DNA from: Pedobacter zeae
GTDB taxonomy: Bacteria > Bacteroidota > Bacteroidia > Sphingobacteriales > Sphingobacteriaceae
NCBI RefSeq assembly: GCF_014196715.1
Contig: NZ_JACIEF010000003.1
Location: 1,083,874 to 1,147,873 of the forward strand
Length of the DNA stretch: 64,000 nucleotides
Direction of reading: 5' to 3'
Below, piece by piece: positions 25,940-35,467 of the stretch. Below the pieces are notes generated by a model. The model was given only the letters and a program-made list of their open reading frames with translations. It did no database searches and was not told the DNA's origin. Position 1 is the stretch's first letter. Each line of letters opens with the position of its first letter. The position numbers and the translations under genes are program-made.

Positions 25940-27057
25940 GATTTACGGATCAAACTCATATCCCAATCTTTCCAAACCGGCTCGTAGCCCTGTTTTCTGA
26001 TCATCTCCGCAATTTCCTGCGCAGAACGTTCATCAGATATTTCGAACTGCTCTAAAGATTGAGGTTCCACTTGATAACCACCGGGATTGGTTTTAGAGCC
26101 GGCGCTAATGGCAGTTACCCCTAATTTAATTACCTGGTTTCTGAATGCTTGCGTTTCGCGGGTAGAAATAGATAATTCTACTTCGCTGTTAAATAAGCGG
26201 TAAGCACAGATCAGTTGCACCAGCTCTTTATCGTTCATGGCCACTTTTGGTTCCAACCCCCCGCTAAAAGGCCGCAGCCTTGGAAAAGAAATGCTGAATT
26301 TACTCTGCCAGTACTGTTTTTCGAGATAAGACAGGTGCAGGGCCGTAAAAAATGAATCTGTGCGCCAGTCTTCCAGGCCAATGAGTACGCCAAGGCCCAT
26401 TTTATGAATACCGGCCTGCCCCAAACGGTCGGGAGTTTCCAGCCGGTATAAAAAATTAGATTTCTTACCTTTAGGATGATGTTTCCGGTAATCCTCCTGG
26501 TGATAGGTTTCCTGGTAAACCAGTACGGTATTTAAACCATGTGGGATCAGGGTTTCGTAATCGGCCACATCCAAGGGCTGTACCTCCATTGAAATATGGG
26601 CAAAATGTGGACTGATCAGATCCAATACCTTTTTAAAATAATCGGTATGCACCGTTTGGTTGGCCTCGCCGGTAACCAGCAGCACGTGGTCGTAGCCCAT
26701 GCCTTTAATTACCGCCACCTCCTGCATAATTTCCATTGGATTGAGCGTTCTCCTCCTTACCTTATTGTCATAACTGAAGCCACAATAAGTACAGATGTTA
26801 TTACACTCGTTGGAGAGGTAAAGCGGAATGTATAGCTGTATTACCCGACCAAAGCGGTCTAAGGTTAAACGCTGACTGATCTGCGCCATCTCTTCGAGAT
26901 ATGGCAATGCAGCAGGCGAAATAAGTGCTTTAAAATCCTCCAGATCCCGTTGTGTGCTGCTTAAAGCCCGTTCTACATCGGCAGCCGTTTTATCGTAAAT
27001 ACTGGCTTGGGTATCGTCCCAATTGTAGGTTTCGAATACCTCGTTAAAACTCTTCAT
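25933..27057 (-). CDS. thiH: 2-iminoacetate synthase ThiH
   Basis: A 374-residue radical SAM enzyme. The 4Fe-4S motif is CNNICTYCGF (CxxxCxxC), followed by the AdoMet-binding region (LLVTGEANQ). It splits tyrosine to give dehydroglycine and p-cresol for the thiazole ring. Length and motifs match anaerobic-type ThiH rather than ThiO. It overlaps thiG by 14 bp and thiF by 7 bp, so translation is coupled. Confidence 0.95.
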   Translation of the reverse strand: MKSFNEVFETYNWDDTQASIYDKTAADVERALSSTQRDLEDFKALISPAALPYLEEMAQISQRLTLDRFGRVIQLYIPLYLSNECNNICTYCGFSYDNKVRRRTLNPMEIMQEVAVIKGMGYDHVLLVTGEANQTVHTDYFKKVLDLISPHFAHISMEVQPLDVADYETLIPHGLNTVLVYQETYHQEDYRKHHPKGKKSNFLYRLETPDRLGQAGIHKMGLGVLIGLEDWRTDSFFTALHLSYLEKQYWQSKFSISFPRLRPFSGGLEPKVAMNDKELVQLICAYRLFNSEVELSISTRETQAFRNQVIKLGVTAISAGSKTNPGGYQVEPQSLEQFEISDERSAQEIAEMIRKQGYEPVWKDWDMSLIRKSC

Positions 27058-27814
27058 CTAAAAATGCGGTTAGTGGGCTGCTTGCTGCAGCATAATGTTG
27101 TGGTGTGCCTAATTTAGCTTCGAAAGCCATCCTGCCGGCTTCAACGGCTAGTTTAAAGGCAGCAGCCATATTGGTAGGATCTTTTGCTATGGCAATGGCT
27201 GTGTTCACCAAAACGGCATCAGCTCCAATTTCCATGGCTTTTGCAGCATCAGATGGCGCACCAATACCTGCATCTACAATTACCGGTACCCTGCTCTGGC
27301 TAATGATAATCTCTAAAAAATCGATCGTTTTTAATCCCTTATTACTGCCAATCGGGGAGCCAAGGGGCATTACTGCCGCCGTGCCCACCTCTTCCAAACG
27401 TTTACATAAAACCGGGTCGGCATGGATATAAGGTAATACGACAAAACCGAGTTTAACCAATTCTTCGGTCGCTTTTAAGGTCTCAATCGGGTCGGGCATG
27501 AGGTATTTTGGGTCTGGGTGGATTTCCAGCTTGATCCAGTTGGTTTCTAAGGCTTCGCGAGCCAGTTGGGCGGCAAAAATGGCTTCCTTTGCATTGCGTA
27601 CGCCTGAAGTATTGGGTAATAAATTAATGTGCGGATAGTGAAGGTGGCGAAGAATATCGTCATCCTTATCTTTTAAATCTACACGTTTAAGGGCTACCGT
27701 AACCAGTTCGGATGCCGAAGCAATTAAGGCGCTTTCCATCTCTTTGGCCGAACTGAATTTTCCGGTTCCGGTAAAGAGGCGGGAACTAAAGGTTTGATCT
27801 GCTATGGTTAACAT
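27044..27814 (-). CDS. thiG: Thiazole synthase ThiG
   Basis: A 256-residue TIM-barrel enzyme with the family's usual length. Visible motifs include the opening SRLFTGTGKFSS, the active-site Lys region in NWIKLEIHPDPKYLMPD, and the phosphate loop VIVDAGIGAPSDAAKAMEIG. It joins deoxyxylulose phosphate, the ThiS thiocarboxylate and iminoacetate into the thiazole. Its position between thiE and thiH is typical. Confidence 0.96.
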   Translation of the reverse strand: MLTIADQTFSSRLFTGTGKFSSAKEMESALIASASELVTVALKRVDLKDKDDDILRHLHYPHINLLPNTSGVRNAKEAIFAAQLAREALETNWIKLEIHPDPKYLMPDPIETLKATEELVKLGFVVLPYIHADPVLCKRLEEVGTAAVMPLGSPIGSNKGLKTIDFLEIIISQSRVPVIVDAGIGAPSDAAKAMEIGADAVLVNTAIAIAKDPTNMAAAFKLAVEAGRMAFEAKLGTPQHYAAASSPLTAFLDEEF

Positions 27815-27825
27815 CGCTGTAATTT

Positions 27826-28461
27826 TTAAATCGAGTGAATACTGAATTTGCTGTTGATCTGTTCGAGAACCAAAGCCGTTTCTGTTTGGTTGGTGAGTGC
27901 TGCCGAGATGGCAATTCCGTGAATTCCGGTTTCGAGTATGGCTGGAATATCTTCGGCTTCAATGCCGCCAATGGCGATAATCGGTGTAGTAATACCCGCT
28001 TTACGCACTTTTTCCATTAACTTTTGGTAGCCTTCCAATCCTACTATAGGGCTTAGGTTTTCTTTGGTACGCGTAAACCTGAATGGACCCAAACCGATGT
28101 AATCGGCACCTTCAGTTACCCTTTGCCGGATATGTTCGAAAGTGTTGGCTGTACCTCCGATGATCTGGTGTTTGCCGATAATTTTTCTGGCTTCGGAAAT
28201 AGGCATATCCTGCAGCCCTAAATGTACACCATAACTGTTTACGGCTTTTGCCAGGTGTGGGTAATCGTTTATAATCAGTTTGGCTCCATACGTTTCGCAT
28301 AAGGCTTGCGCAGCTTTTGCAAAAGGGAGAATTTCGGCTTCGGCCAGGTTTTTAATCCGGAGCTGGATCCACTTCCCTCCCGCTTGGAGCACTTGCTCAA
28401 TGGCATCGATATGGGTACCTGTTTTAGGGGCTTGCGAAATATATTGTAAAGGCTGAATCAT
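27826..28461 (-). CDS. thiE: Thiamine phosphate synthase ThiE
   Basis: The ATG at 28459-28461 overlaps the previous stop codon (ATGA), so it is preferred over the longer form from 28497. The 211-residue TIM barrel has the active-site motifs WIQLRIKN, LIINDYPHLA, GVHLGLQDM, YIGLGPFRFTRTK and IIAIGGI. It couples HMP pyrophosphate to thiazole phosphate. It is the most canonical of three ThiE-like proteins here. Confidence 0.93.
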   Translation of the reverse strand: MIQPLQYISQAPKTGTHIDAIEQVLQAGGKWIQLRIKNLAEAEILPFAKAAQALCETYGAKLIINDYPHLAKAVNSYGVHLGLQDMPISEARKIIGKHQIIGGTANTFEHIRQRVTEGADYIGLGPFRFTRTKENLSPIVGLEGYQKLMEKVRKAGITTPIIAIGGIEAEDIPAILETGIHGIAISAALTNQTETALVLEQINSKFSIHSI

Positions 28462-29069
28462 TGTTTTATCGTTAAATTTTGAGCATAAGCCTGGCATTTG
28501 GCCTGGGCTGTCTTAAAAGTAGTCAGGGCCTGCGAGGGATCGTTCCAGATGCTGCCTAATAGTGCAACACCATCGAAATTCATTTCTTTTACCTGGTCTA
28601 TATTGTTCAGGCCAATACCGCCAAGTGCAATTAATCTTGTGGTTTTTGGCTTGTTTATGCTAAAACCGGCATCAACAATTCCGGTATATCCGGGTTTGGA
28701 AAGGCTGTTGAAAACAGGGCCAAAAAAACTGTAATGGTATTGATCAAGGTGATCAACTTCTGCCAGCTGGTGTATGGAGGTGCTGAATGTGTAAGGTTTT
28801 GAAAAATCACCCACTGTACTGTTCTTTCTAAAACTCTCGGTATGGTGTAATCTATTGATATTGTAATCATTAGCCAGTTCATGGAAATGATGTAAAGCAA
28901 CGCGGTTATGGTACTCGGGCAAAATACCATCAATAAATTTGCGGTGTGCCGCCTCATCTGCTGTGGGCTTGCGCAAATGAAATACAGGTAAACCAGCATC
29001 AAAAAGCTGGTTTACCAATAAGGTTTCGCCTTTTAAAATTTTCGGATGCGCAATTACAAACAGTTCCAT
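28458..29069 (-). CDS. TenI/ThiE-like protein, diverged
   Basis: A 203-residue TIM-barrel protein of the ThiE/TenI family. It keeps the barrel pattern and a final LIALGGIGL, but the ThiE catalytic motifs are changed: the NDxxLA site reads HHFHELA, and the GPxFxTxTK loop is FFGPVFNSLSKPGY. It is therefore more likely a TenI-like thiazole tautomerase or an auxiliary protein than a true synthase. Start ATG at 29067-29069, six bp after thiC. Confidence 0.75.
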   Translation of the reverse strand: MELFVIAHPKILKGETLLVNQLFDAGLPVFHLRKPTADEAAHRKFIDGILPEYHNRVALHHFHELANDYNINRLHHTESFRKNSTVGDFSKPYTFSTSIHQLAEVDHLDQYHYSFFGPVFNSLSKPGYTGIVDAGFSINKPKTTRLIALGGIGLNNIDQVKEMNFDGVALLGSIWNDPSQALTTFKTAQAKCQAYAQNLTIKQ

Positions 29070-29075
29070 TGCATT

Positions 29076-30962
29076 TTATGAATAAATTTCGCTTCCTTTT
29101 TCGGTAAATTCTTTTGATTTCTCCTGCATCCCTTTGGCCAATGCTTCTTCTTCTGCTACACCTTGTTTTGAGGCATAGTCTCGTACGTCCTGGGTAATTT
29201 TCATCGAACAGAAATTTGGACCGCACATCGAACAGAAATGCGCAATTTTGGCTCCTTCTGCAGGCAGGGTTTCATCATGGAATTCTTTTGCCGTATCGGG
29301 ATCGAGCGATAAATTAAACTGGTCTTCCCACCTAAACTCAAACCTCGCTTTACTCAGCGCATTATCACGGTATTGTGCACCAGGGTGACCTTTGGCCAGG
29401 TCGGCCGCATGTGCAGCAATTTTATAGGTAATTACGCCGTCTTTTACATCTTTTTTGTTCGGAAGGCCTAAATGTTCTTTAGGTGTAACATAGCACAACA
29501 TCGCCGTTCCAAACCAACCGATCATAGCTGCACCTATTGCCGAAGTAATGTGATCGTAGCCCGGTGCAATATCAGTAGTAAGGGGGCCTAAAGTATAAAA
29601 TGGAGCTTCCGAACAATGTTCGAGCTGTTTTTCCATATTGGCTTTGATCAGGTGCATGGGTACGTGACCAGGTCCTTCGATAATGGTCTGTACATCATGT
29701 TTCCAGGCAATTTTGGTCAGTTCGCCCAGGGTTTCGAGCTCTGAAAACTGTGCGGCATCGTTGGCATCGGCAATACAGCCCGGTCTTAAACCATCACCCA
29801 AAGAAAAAGCCACATCATAAGCTTTCATGATTTCGCAAATTTCTTCGAAATGTGTATAAAGGAAGTTTTCTTTGTGATGTGCCAAACACCATTTGGCCAT
29901 GATCGATCCGCCACGCGAAACAATTCCGGTAATTCTTTTCGCGGTTAAGGGCACGTAACGGAGCAGTACGCCAGCATGGATGGTAAAATAATCGACTCCC
30001 TGTTCGGCCTGCTCAATCAACGTATCGCGAAAGATTTCCCAGGTGAGGTCTTCGGCCTTACCGTTTACTTTTTCCAAAGCCTGGTAAATGGGAACGGTAC
30101 CGATGGGTACTGGTGAATTTCGGATAATCCATTCGCGGGTTTCGTGGATATTTTTTCCTGTAGAAAGGTCCATAATGGTATCGGCGCCCCATCTGCAGGC
30201 CCAAACAGCTTTTTCTACCTCTTCTTCGATGGTAGAGGTAACCGCAGAATTGCCAATATTGGCATTAATTTTCACCAGGAAATTACGGCCAATAATCATT
30301 GGCTCCAGTTCAGGGTGGTTAATGTTACAGGGAATTACCGCACGTCCGGCAGCCACCTCATCCCGCACAAACTCTGGCGTAATGTATCCCCTAGGCGTAT
30401 TGGCACCAAAACTATTACCCTGGTGCTGGTGGCTCATTACCTCGTGCTGATCGCCCAATTGTGCATTCAACAGTTCAATCTGCTGGTTTTCCCTTATGGC
30501 AATGTATTCCATTTCGGCGGTAATAATGCCTTTTTTGGCATAATGCATTTGTGATACATTGGCTCCTGGCTGGGCTTTATAAGGTTTCTTGGTATAGTTA
30601 AAGCGCAAAGCATCAAGTTTATCATCTGCAAGGCGTTGCTGCCCATAAGCAGATGACAGTTGATCGAGCTGCACTACATCCTGTCTGTCTTTAATCCACT
30701 GCTCCCTTAATCTTGGAAGCCCTTTCCGTACATCGATAACCGCATTTGGATCGGTATAAGGGCCGCTGGTATCATAGACCGTTACCGGTGGATTGGGTTC
30801 GGTCAGGCCAAATCCATTGTGGATTTTGGTTTCGGTTAAGCTGATTTCGCGCATGGCCACCCGGATATCGTGGATTTTGCCCGGTACAAATATTTTGCGT
30901 GAAGCCGGAAATGGACTGCGGCTGATGACTTCCTGATTTGGTGTTTTTTCTTGTTTCATCAT
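29076..30962 (-). CDS. thiC: Phosphomethylpyrimidine synthase ThiC
   Basis: A 628-residue radical SAM enzyme with the family's usual length. The C-terminal cluster motif CSMCGPNFCSMK and the zinc-site region are present, as are the conserved STGKNIHETREWI and EGPGHVPMH. It converts aminoimidazole ribotide to HMP phosphate. The start has two adjacent Met codons (30957-30962). It follows thiS by 66 bp and is under the TPP riboswitch upstream. Confidence 0.97.
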   Translation of the reverse strand: MMKQEKTPNQEVISRSPFPASRKIFVPGKIHDIRVAMREISLTETKIHNGFGLTEPNPPVTVYDTSGPYTDPNAVIDVRKGLPRLREQWIKDRQDVVQLDQLSSAYGQQRLADDKLDALRFNYTKKPYKAQPGANVSQMHYAKKGIITAEMEYIAIRENQQIELLNAQLGDQHEVMSHQHQGNSFGANTPRGYITPEFVRDEVAAGRAVIPCNINHPELEPMIIGRNFLVKINANIGNSAVTSTIEEEVEKAVWACRWGADTIMDLSTGKNIHETREWIIRNSPVPIGTVPIYQALEKVNGKAEDLTWEIFRDTLIEQAEQGVDYFTIHAGVLLRYVPLTAKRITGIVSRGGSIMAKWCLAHHKENFLYTHFEEICEIMKAYDVAFSLGDGLRPGCIADANDAAQFSELETLGELTKIAWKHDVQTIIEGPGHVPMHLIKANMEKQLEHCSEAPFYTLGPLTTDIAPGYDHITSAIGAAMIGWFGTAMLCYVTPKEHLGLPNKKDVKDGVITYKIAAHAADLAKGHPGAQYRDNALSKARFEFRWEDQFNLSLDPDTAKEFHDETLPAEGAKIAHFCSMCGPNFCSMKITQDVRDYASKQGVAEEEALAKGMQEKSKEFTEKGSEIYS

Positions 30963-31028
30963 TTGGGATTATTTAGTGGCAATGAGAAGGTGATTAATGG
31001 AAGAGATTTTATAATTCAAGCATTTTCA

Positions 31029-31232
31029 TTATCCCCCCTGTGTGGCTTTAATGAGTATAACCTGGTCGCCTGGACTTAAAAGATAGGTATGCCAGACAGA
31101 TTTGGAAATGATGGTCTGGTTAACAGCTATGGCAAGGCCATTTGTCTCCGTTGAAATCACAGCAGCAAGCATTTGTTCGATCGAACAGGTTTCGTTGAGC
31201 CGGTAGTTTTGATTGTTTATAGTTACTTCCAT
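31029..31232 (-). CDS. thiS: Sulfur carrier protein ThiS
   Basis: The ATG at 31230-31232 gives a 67-residue ubiquitin-like protein; the longer form from 31292 would run into the riboswitch expression platform. It begins MEVTINNQNYRLNE and ends with the diagnostic GG, the residues adenylated by ThiF and thiocarboxylated. It is the first gene of the operon. Confidence 0.93.
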   Translation of the reverse strand: MEVTINNQNYRLNETCSIEQMLAAVISTETNGLAIAVNQTIISKSVWHTYLLSPGDQVILIKATQGG

Positions 31233-31306
31233 ATTTAAAAAATTGGAAAAACTATAGAGATTGCCCCAAAATGGAGATCGAAAAGACAGCAATATAAGAT
31301 TGCTTT

Positions 31307-31378
31307 CACTTTTCCCTTCGGCAGTACTAACTGCATCAGGTTCAAAGGGTATTTCTCAGCACGTAGGCACCCCTAAAG
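31307..31378 (-). promoter_or_regulatory. TPP riboswitch upstream of thiS-thiC
   Basis: Read on the minus strand it has the THI-box consensus in order: GGGGTGCC, GCTGAGA, ATACCCTTTGAACCTGAT, GCAGTTAGTACTGC and GAAGGGA. The aptamer ends about 75 bases before the ThiS ATG. It should repress the whole thi operon when thiamine pyrophosphate is high. It is compact, without the P3 extension of the second copy. Confidence 0.95.
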
Positions 31379-31385
31379 TTTTTTG

Positions 31386-31416
31386 TAAAGATATGCGATT
31401 AAATTTTTAATGCAAA
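31386..31416 (-). promoter_or_regulatory. Promoter of the thi operon
   Basis: On the minus strand there is TTTG (31413-31416), 19 bases, then TATCTTTA (31386-31393), one mismatch to the Bacteroidetes -7 box TAnnTTTG. Transcription would start almost at the first base of the TPP aptamer, which fits well. Confidence 0.65.
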
Positions 31417-31636
31417 TAAAAATTGATATAGATAAAATCTATATTTTATTGAAAATAATATTACTGTTATTCCTAATGCAGTGAAGAACCTTTAAATAAC
31501 GAAATACAGCTGCAAAGATATTTAAAATAAAGATCCTTCGTTATACTCAGGATGACAAATTGGCGGGAATGAACGCCCGATTTTTGGCTTATCAGAGTGC
31601 TAACTTCAGACTAAAGACTATGGACTGGCCAACCGC

Positions 31637-31670
31637 TTTTCGCTAAAACGCAAAAAAATCACTATCTTTG
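31637..31670 (+). promoter_or_regulatory. Promoter of the ABC-F gene
   Basis: TATCTTTG at 31663-31670 is an exact match to the TAnnTTTG -7 box. A T-rich stretch (31637-31640) lies 22 bases upstream as a weak -33 element. The next gene on this strand begins at 31779. The rest of the 31379-31778 spacer shows only a remnant of the dispersed repeats near 31536-31556. Confidence 0.6.
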
Positions 31671-31778
31671 CACCATCATCAAAATCCCCGATCCATGTAA
31701 GATTCATTTCTTTTCAGAAAATAGATAACAGGCAGAACGCTTCCGTTCCTGCAATTATTTACCGATAAAAAGAAATTT

Positions 31779-33365
31779 ATGCTTAATCTACAAGGGGCTG
31801 GTTATATCCATGCTAATGGAGATTTACTGTTTTCAGATTTAAATCTCACCATCAACAAATACGAAAAAATTGCACTCATTGGCAATAACGGAGCCGGAAA
31901 ATCGACACTTTTAGGCATTCTGGCGGGTAAACTCCTGCCAACCACCGGACATGTTAAGGCCAATTCGGCACCTTATTATGTACCACAGCTTTTTGGGCAG
32001 TTTAATGATTTTACCATTGCACAGGCACTCAGGATAGAAGATAAACTGAAAGCACTGACCGAAATCCTTAACGGAGAAGTAAGCGATGAAAACCTGGGCA
32101 TCCTCAACGACGACTGGACCATTGAGGAACGCTCTACAGAAGCTTTAAGTTTTTGGCAACTGAAAGGTTTAGATTTAAAACAAAAAATGGAAAGTTTAAG
32201 TGGCGGGCAAAAAACCAGCGTATTTTTAGCCGGTATTGCTATACACCGCCCTGCTATTGTTTTGCTGGATGAACCCACCAATCACCTGGATTTGGAAGGC
32301 AGAAGCCGGCTGTACGATTACATCCGGTTGGCGAGGGCTACCGTAGTGGCAGTGAGCCACGACCGGACTTTATTGAACCAAATGGAGAAAATCTGCGAAC
32401 TAAGTCAGCGGGGGATAACCCTGTATGGCGGAAATTACGATTTCTATACTGCCCAAAAGAAAATTGAAAATGAGGCATTGAACAACGATTTAAAAGCGAA
32501 AGAAAAAGCTTTGCGTAAAGCTAAAGAAGTGGAACGGGAATCGCTTGAGCGGCAACAAAAGCTTGATGCCAAAGGGAAGAAAAAACAAGAAAAAGCCGGA
32601 TTACCTACCATTTCGATGAATACGTTAAAAAATAACGCAGAAAAAAGTACAGCAAAACTGAAAAGTGTTCACGCTGAAAAGCTAGGTCATATTTCCGCTG
32701 AGCTAAGCCAGCTTCGTTCGGCACTGCCTGATGCGGATAAAATGAAAATCGGTTTCAATGCGGCTGCGCTTCACAAAGGAAAAAGCATTGTTAAAGCGAA
32801 GGAGGTTAATTTTGCCTTTAGTGGCCGGTTTCTCTGGAAAGAGCCTGTCAGCTTTCAGCTTTTTAGTGGCAGACGTTATGCGGTTAACGGTCGGAACGGA
32901 TCGGGTAAAACCACCCTGATCAAGCTTATTTTGGGGCAACTGCAGCCCTCAACGGGAAGTTTAAACCGGGCTGACATTAGTTTTATGTATATTGATCAGG
33001 ATTATTCATTGATCGATAATCAACTCTCGGTTTACGAACAGGCTCAGCAGTACAATTCCGGTGCATTACAGGAACATGAAGTAAAAATCCGTTTAAACCG
33101 GTTTTTATTTAGTAAAACCGACTGGGACAAGCCCTGCTCAGCCTTAAGCGGTGGCGAAAAAATGCGGTTAATGCTTTGTTCATTAATCATCAGCAACCAA
33201 GCGCCAGATTTTTTGATACTGGATGAGCCTACCAACAACCTCGATATCCAGAATATAGAAATTTTAACTTCAGCCGTTAACGAATACGAGGGAACACTGC
33301 TGGTCATCTCACATGATGAATATTTTCTTGGTCAGGTACAGATAGAACAGACCATTCACCTTTAA
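31779..33365 (+). CDS. ABC-F family ATPase
   Basis: A 528-residue protein without TM segments, made of two ATPase domains. The first has Walker A IGNNGAGKST, signature LSGGQKTS and Walker B IVLLDEPTNHLDLEG. The second has VNGRNGSGKTT, LSGGEKMR and FLILDEPTNNLD. A charged linker (about 220-300) joins them. ABC-F proteins act on ribosomes, as translation factors or antibiotic protection proteins. Which one this is cannot be told from sequence alone. Confidence 0.92.
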   Translation: MLNLQGAGYIHANGDLLFSDLNLTINKYEKIALIGNNGAGKSTLLGILAGKLLPTTGHVKANSAPYYVPQLFGQFNDFTIAQALRIEDKLKALTEILNGEVSDENLGILNDDWTIEERSTEALSFWQLKGLDLKQKMESLSGGQKTSVFLAGIAIHRPAIVLLDEPTNHLDLEGRSRLYDYIRLARATVVAVSHDRTLLNQMEKICELSQRGITLYGGNYDFYTAQKKIENEALNNDLKAKEKALRKAKEVERESLERQQKLDAKGKKKQEKAGLPTISMNTLKNNAEKSTAKLKSVHAEKLGHISAELSQLRSALPDADKMKIGFNAAALHKGKSIVKAKEVNFAFSGRFLWKEPVSFQLFSGRRYAVNGRNGSGKTTLIKLILGQLQPSTGSLNRADISFMYIDQDYSLIDNQLSVYEQAQQYNSGALQEHEVKIRLNRFLFSKTDWDKPCSALSGGEKMRLMLCSLIISNQAPDFLILDEPTNNLDIQNIEILTSAVNEYEGTLLVISHDEYFLGQVQIEQTIHL

Positions 33366-33414
33366 AATAAATATATAGCCTTATCTTCGTTCCGGATTAT
33401 TAAACCGTATACCT

Positions 33415-34707
33415 ATGCAAAACCTGTTAGCACTTCAACGTGGCGAACTTAACGGAGCAATATCGTTAAAGCTTTCTGAAAACCTGACCGAGTTTCCAAA
33501 GGAAATATTCGAGCTGGCTGATACCCTTGAGGTGCTGGATTTATCTTTTAACAAATTAAGTGCTTTACCAACAGATTTCGGGAGGTTAAAAAAGCTCAGG
33601 ATTTTTTTCTGTTCCGAAAACCTTTTTTCGGTTTTACCGGAAGTACTGGCCGATTGTCCTTTGCTGGATATTGTCGGTTTTAAATCCAACCGGATCGAAA
33701 TCGTACCCCCTAAGTCGATCAACCCGAATATTCGCTGGTTAATTTTAACGAATAACAACATTGCTGAACTGCCAAAGGAAATCGGCTTTTGCAAAAGGAT
33801 GCAAAAACTGATGCTTTCGGGCAACCGTTTATCAACATTACCCGAAGAATTGAGCAATTGCCAGAATTTGGCATTATTGCGGATTGCGGCGAATAAACTA
33901 CATGAATTGCCGCAGTGGATCACGCAACTGCCAAAACTATCGTGGATTGCATTTTCGGGCAATAATTTTAGCAAAACACCGGCAGTAGAAACACTTTCGC
34001 TGATCAACTGGCATGATTTGGAAATCAGCCATCTGTTGGGTGAAGGGGCTTCGGGTGTGATTTCGAAAGCCAGCAGAACCATTGGAAATGAAACCAGTGA
34101 GGTAGCGGTTAAAATATTTAAAGGCAATGTAACCAGTGATGGTTTACCGGAAGATGAGATGACAGCTTATATTGCTGCGGGTTACCACCCGGGTTTGGTA
34201 AACCTGATCGGACAGATTGCCTCACATCCCGAAGATAAAAAAGGTTTGGTAATGGATTTAATTCCGCATCATTTTTACAATCTCGGCAATCCGCCAAGTT
34301 TAGAAAGCTGCACCAGGGATGTTTTTCCTGCCGATCGAAAACTTTCTGAAAAACAAATCTTAGGCATCGCTAAAACCATAGCTTCATTGGCCGCACAATT
34401 GCACGAAGCAGGCATTATGCATGGCGATTTATATGCACACAATGCTTTAATTGATGATGATGGCAGTACTTTGTTCGGTGATTTTGGTGCAGCCAGTTTT
34501 TACGATAAATCGGCTAAAATGGCCAGTGCATTGGAACGGGTAGAAGTAGGTGCTTATGGTTATTTACTTGACGACTTGCTGTCGCTAAAAGATAAAGCGG
34601 TGAGTGAAGAGGTTGATAAAATGATCAGCGGACTTAGAGACGCATGTTTGGTTCCTGAGCCTTTAAATAGGCCTGGTTTTAAGGATTTAACGGAGGCGTT
34701 ACAATAG
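33415..34707 (+). CDS. Leucine-rich-repeat protein kinase fusion
   Basis: A 430-residue cytoplasmic protein. Residues about 15-195 hold seven or eight leucine-rich repeats (LEVLDLSFNKLSALP is typical). Residues about 205-430 form a protein kinase: glycine loop GEGASG, Lys233 in VAVKIF, catalytic HGD 336-338 with Asn343 (HRD changed to HGD), and DFG at 356-358. The catalytic Lys, Asp, Asn and DFG are kept, so activity is likely. No TM segment or transfer signs are seen. The substrate is unknown. Confidence 0.9.
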   Translation: MQNLLALQRGELNGAISLKLSENLTEFPKEIFELADTLEVLDLSFNKLSALPTDFGRLKKLRIFFCSENLFSVLPEVLADCPLLDIVGFKSNRIEIVPPKSINPNIRWLILTNNNIAELPKEIGFCKRMQKLMLSGNRLSTLPEELSNCQNLALLRIAANKLHELPQWITQLPKLSWIAFSGNNFSKTPAVETLSLINWHDLEISHLLGEGASGVISKASRTIGNETSEVAVKIFKGNVTSDGLPEDEMTAYIAAGYHPGLVNLIGQIASHPEDKKGLVMDLIPHHFYNLGNPPSLESCTRDVFPADRKLSEKQILGIAKTIASLAAQLHEAGIMHGDLYAHNALIDDDGSTLFGDFGAASFYDKSAKMASALERVEVGAYGYLLDDLLSLKDKAVSEEVDKMISGLRDACLVPEPLNRPGFKDLTEALQ

Positions 34708-34711
34708 AAAG

Positions 34712-34818
34712 ATCGTCGTCTCGACTGAAGCGCAGCGAAATGCCAGCCCGTTGCGGGCAGGGAGAGATCTATCAGCTGCATTAACCATAGATTTCTCCAC
34801 TCCGGTCGAAATGACGAC
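34712..34818. repeat. Dispersed palindromic repeat, copy C
   Basis: A diverged member of the repeat family: TCGTCTCGACTGAAGCGCAGC near the left end and CTCCGGTCGAAATGACGAC at the right end are the inverted ends, with a stretch of AGAGATCTAT in the middle. It sits between the LRR kinase gene and the VOC gene. Confidence 0.65.
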
Positions 34819-34853
34819 CACTTTATCGGTAAAACTTTAAGTAAGTGATGGGC

Positions 34854-35282
34854 TTATTGGCCCTGATTGCTGAAGTTTACCATCCACTGGATACCATATT
34901 TATCCTTGAAACTACCAAAATAATCACCCCAAAACATATCCTCCATTGGCATTTCAATGGTTCCACCGGCAGAAAGACCATTAAATAAACGATCGGCATC
35001 CTCACGGCTGTCAGCCTGAATATTGATATACATGTTATTGCCTTCTTTAAGCACATGCCCCATAGAAGGTACACAATCAGATGCCATTAAAATGGTCTGT
35101 TCGTTAATAGGTAAAGCCACATGCATTACACGGTTTCTCTCCTCTTCTGATAGTTTATCTGAATCAGGTGCATCACTCATTTTTGCAAAAAAGGTGAATT
35201 CTCCACCAAAAACCGATTTATAAAAATTAAACGCTTCTTCGGCCTTGCCATCGAAGTTTAAGTAAGGGTGCATAGTTGCCAT
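34854..35282 (-). CDS. VOC-superfamily (PhnB/glyoxalase-like) protein
   Basis: A 142-residue cytoplasmic protein of the PhnB-type VOC fold: it opens MATMHPYLNFDGKAEEAFNFY, has MHVALPINEQTILMASD in the middle and ends with DKYGIQWMVNF. The family is often metal-binding and includes demethylases and resistance proteins, but most members have no assigned reaction. The start is the ATG at 35280-35282. It stands alone. Confidence 0.85.
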   Translation of the reverse strand: MATMHPYLNFDGKAEEAFNFYKSVFGGEFTFFAKMSDAPDSDKLSEEERNRVMHVALPINEQTILMASDCVPSMGHVLKEGNNMYINIQADSREDADRLFNGLSAGGTIEMPMEDMFWGDYFGSFKDKYGIQWMVNFSNQGQ

Positions 35283-35467
35283 AATCTTATCTATTTATTT
35301 GTTTACGTCTAAGTTACAGCAGTTAAAAACAATAAAAAGGGTGCAGACAGGACAAGTTTCAGGGTAGTTTGACATGAGTGCTGAGATCGGACTTCAGAAT
35401 CTGTACACCCCCAAAGTAAAAGATCCCTTCAATCTCTAAACGCCCACTAACGGTCAGCAAAACCAGG

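Noticed and set aside
33435..34127. 230-residue ORF antisense to the LRR kinase gene
   Set aside because: The plus frame encodes a clear LRR protein, and the antisense frame is a shadow of its repeats.
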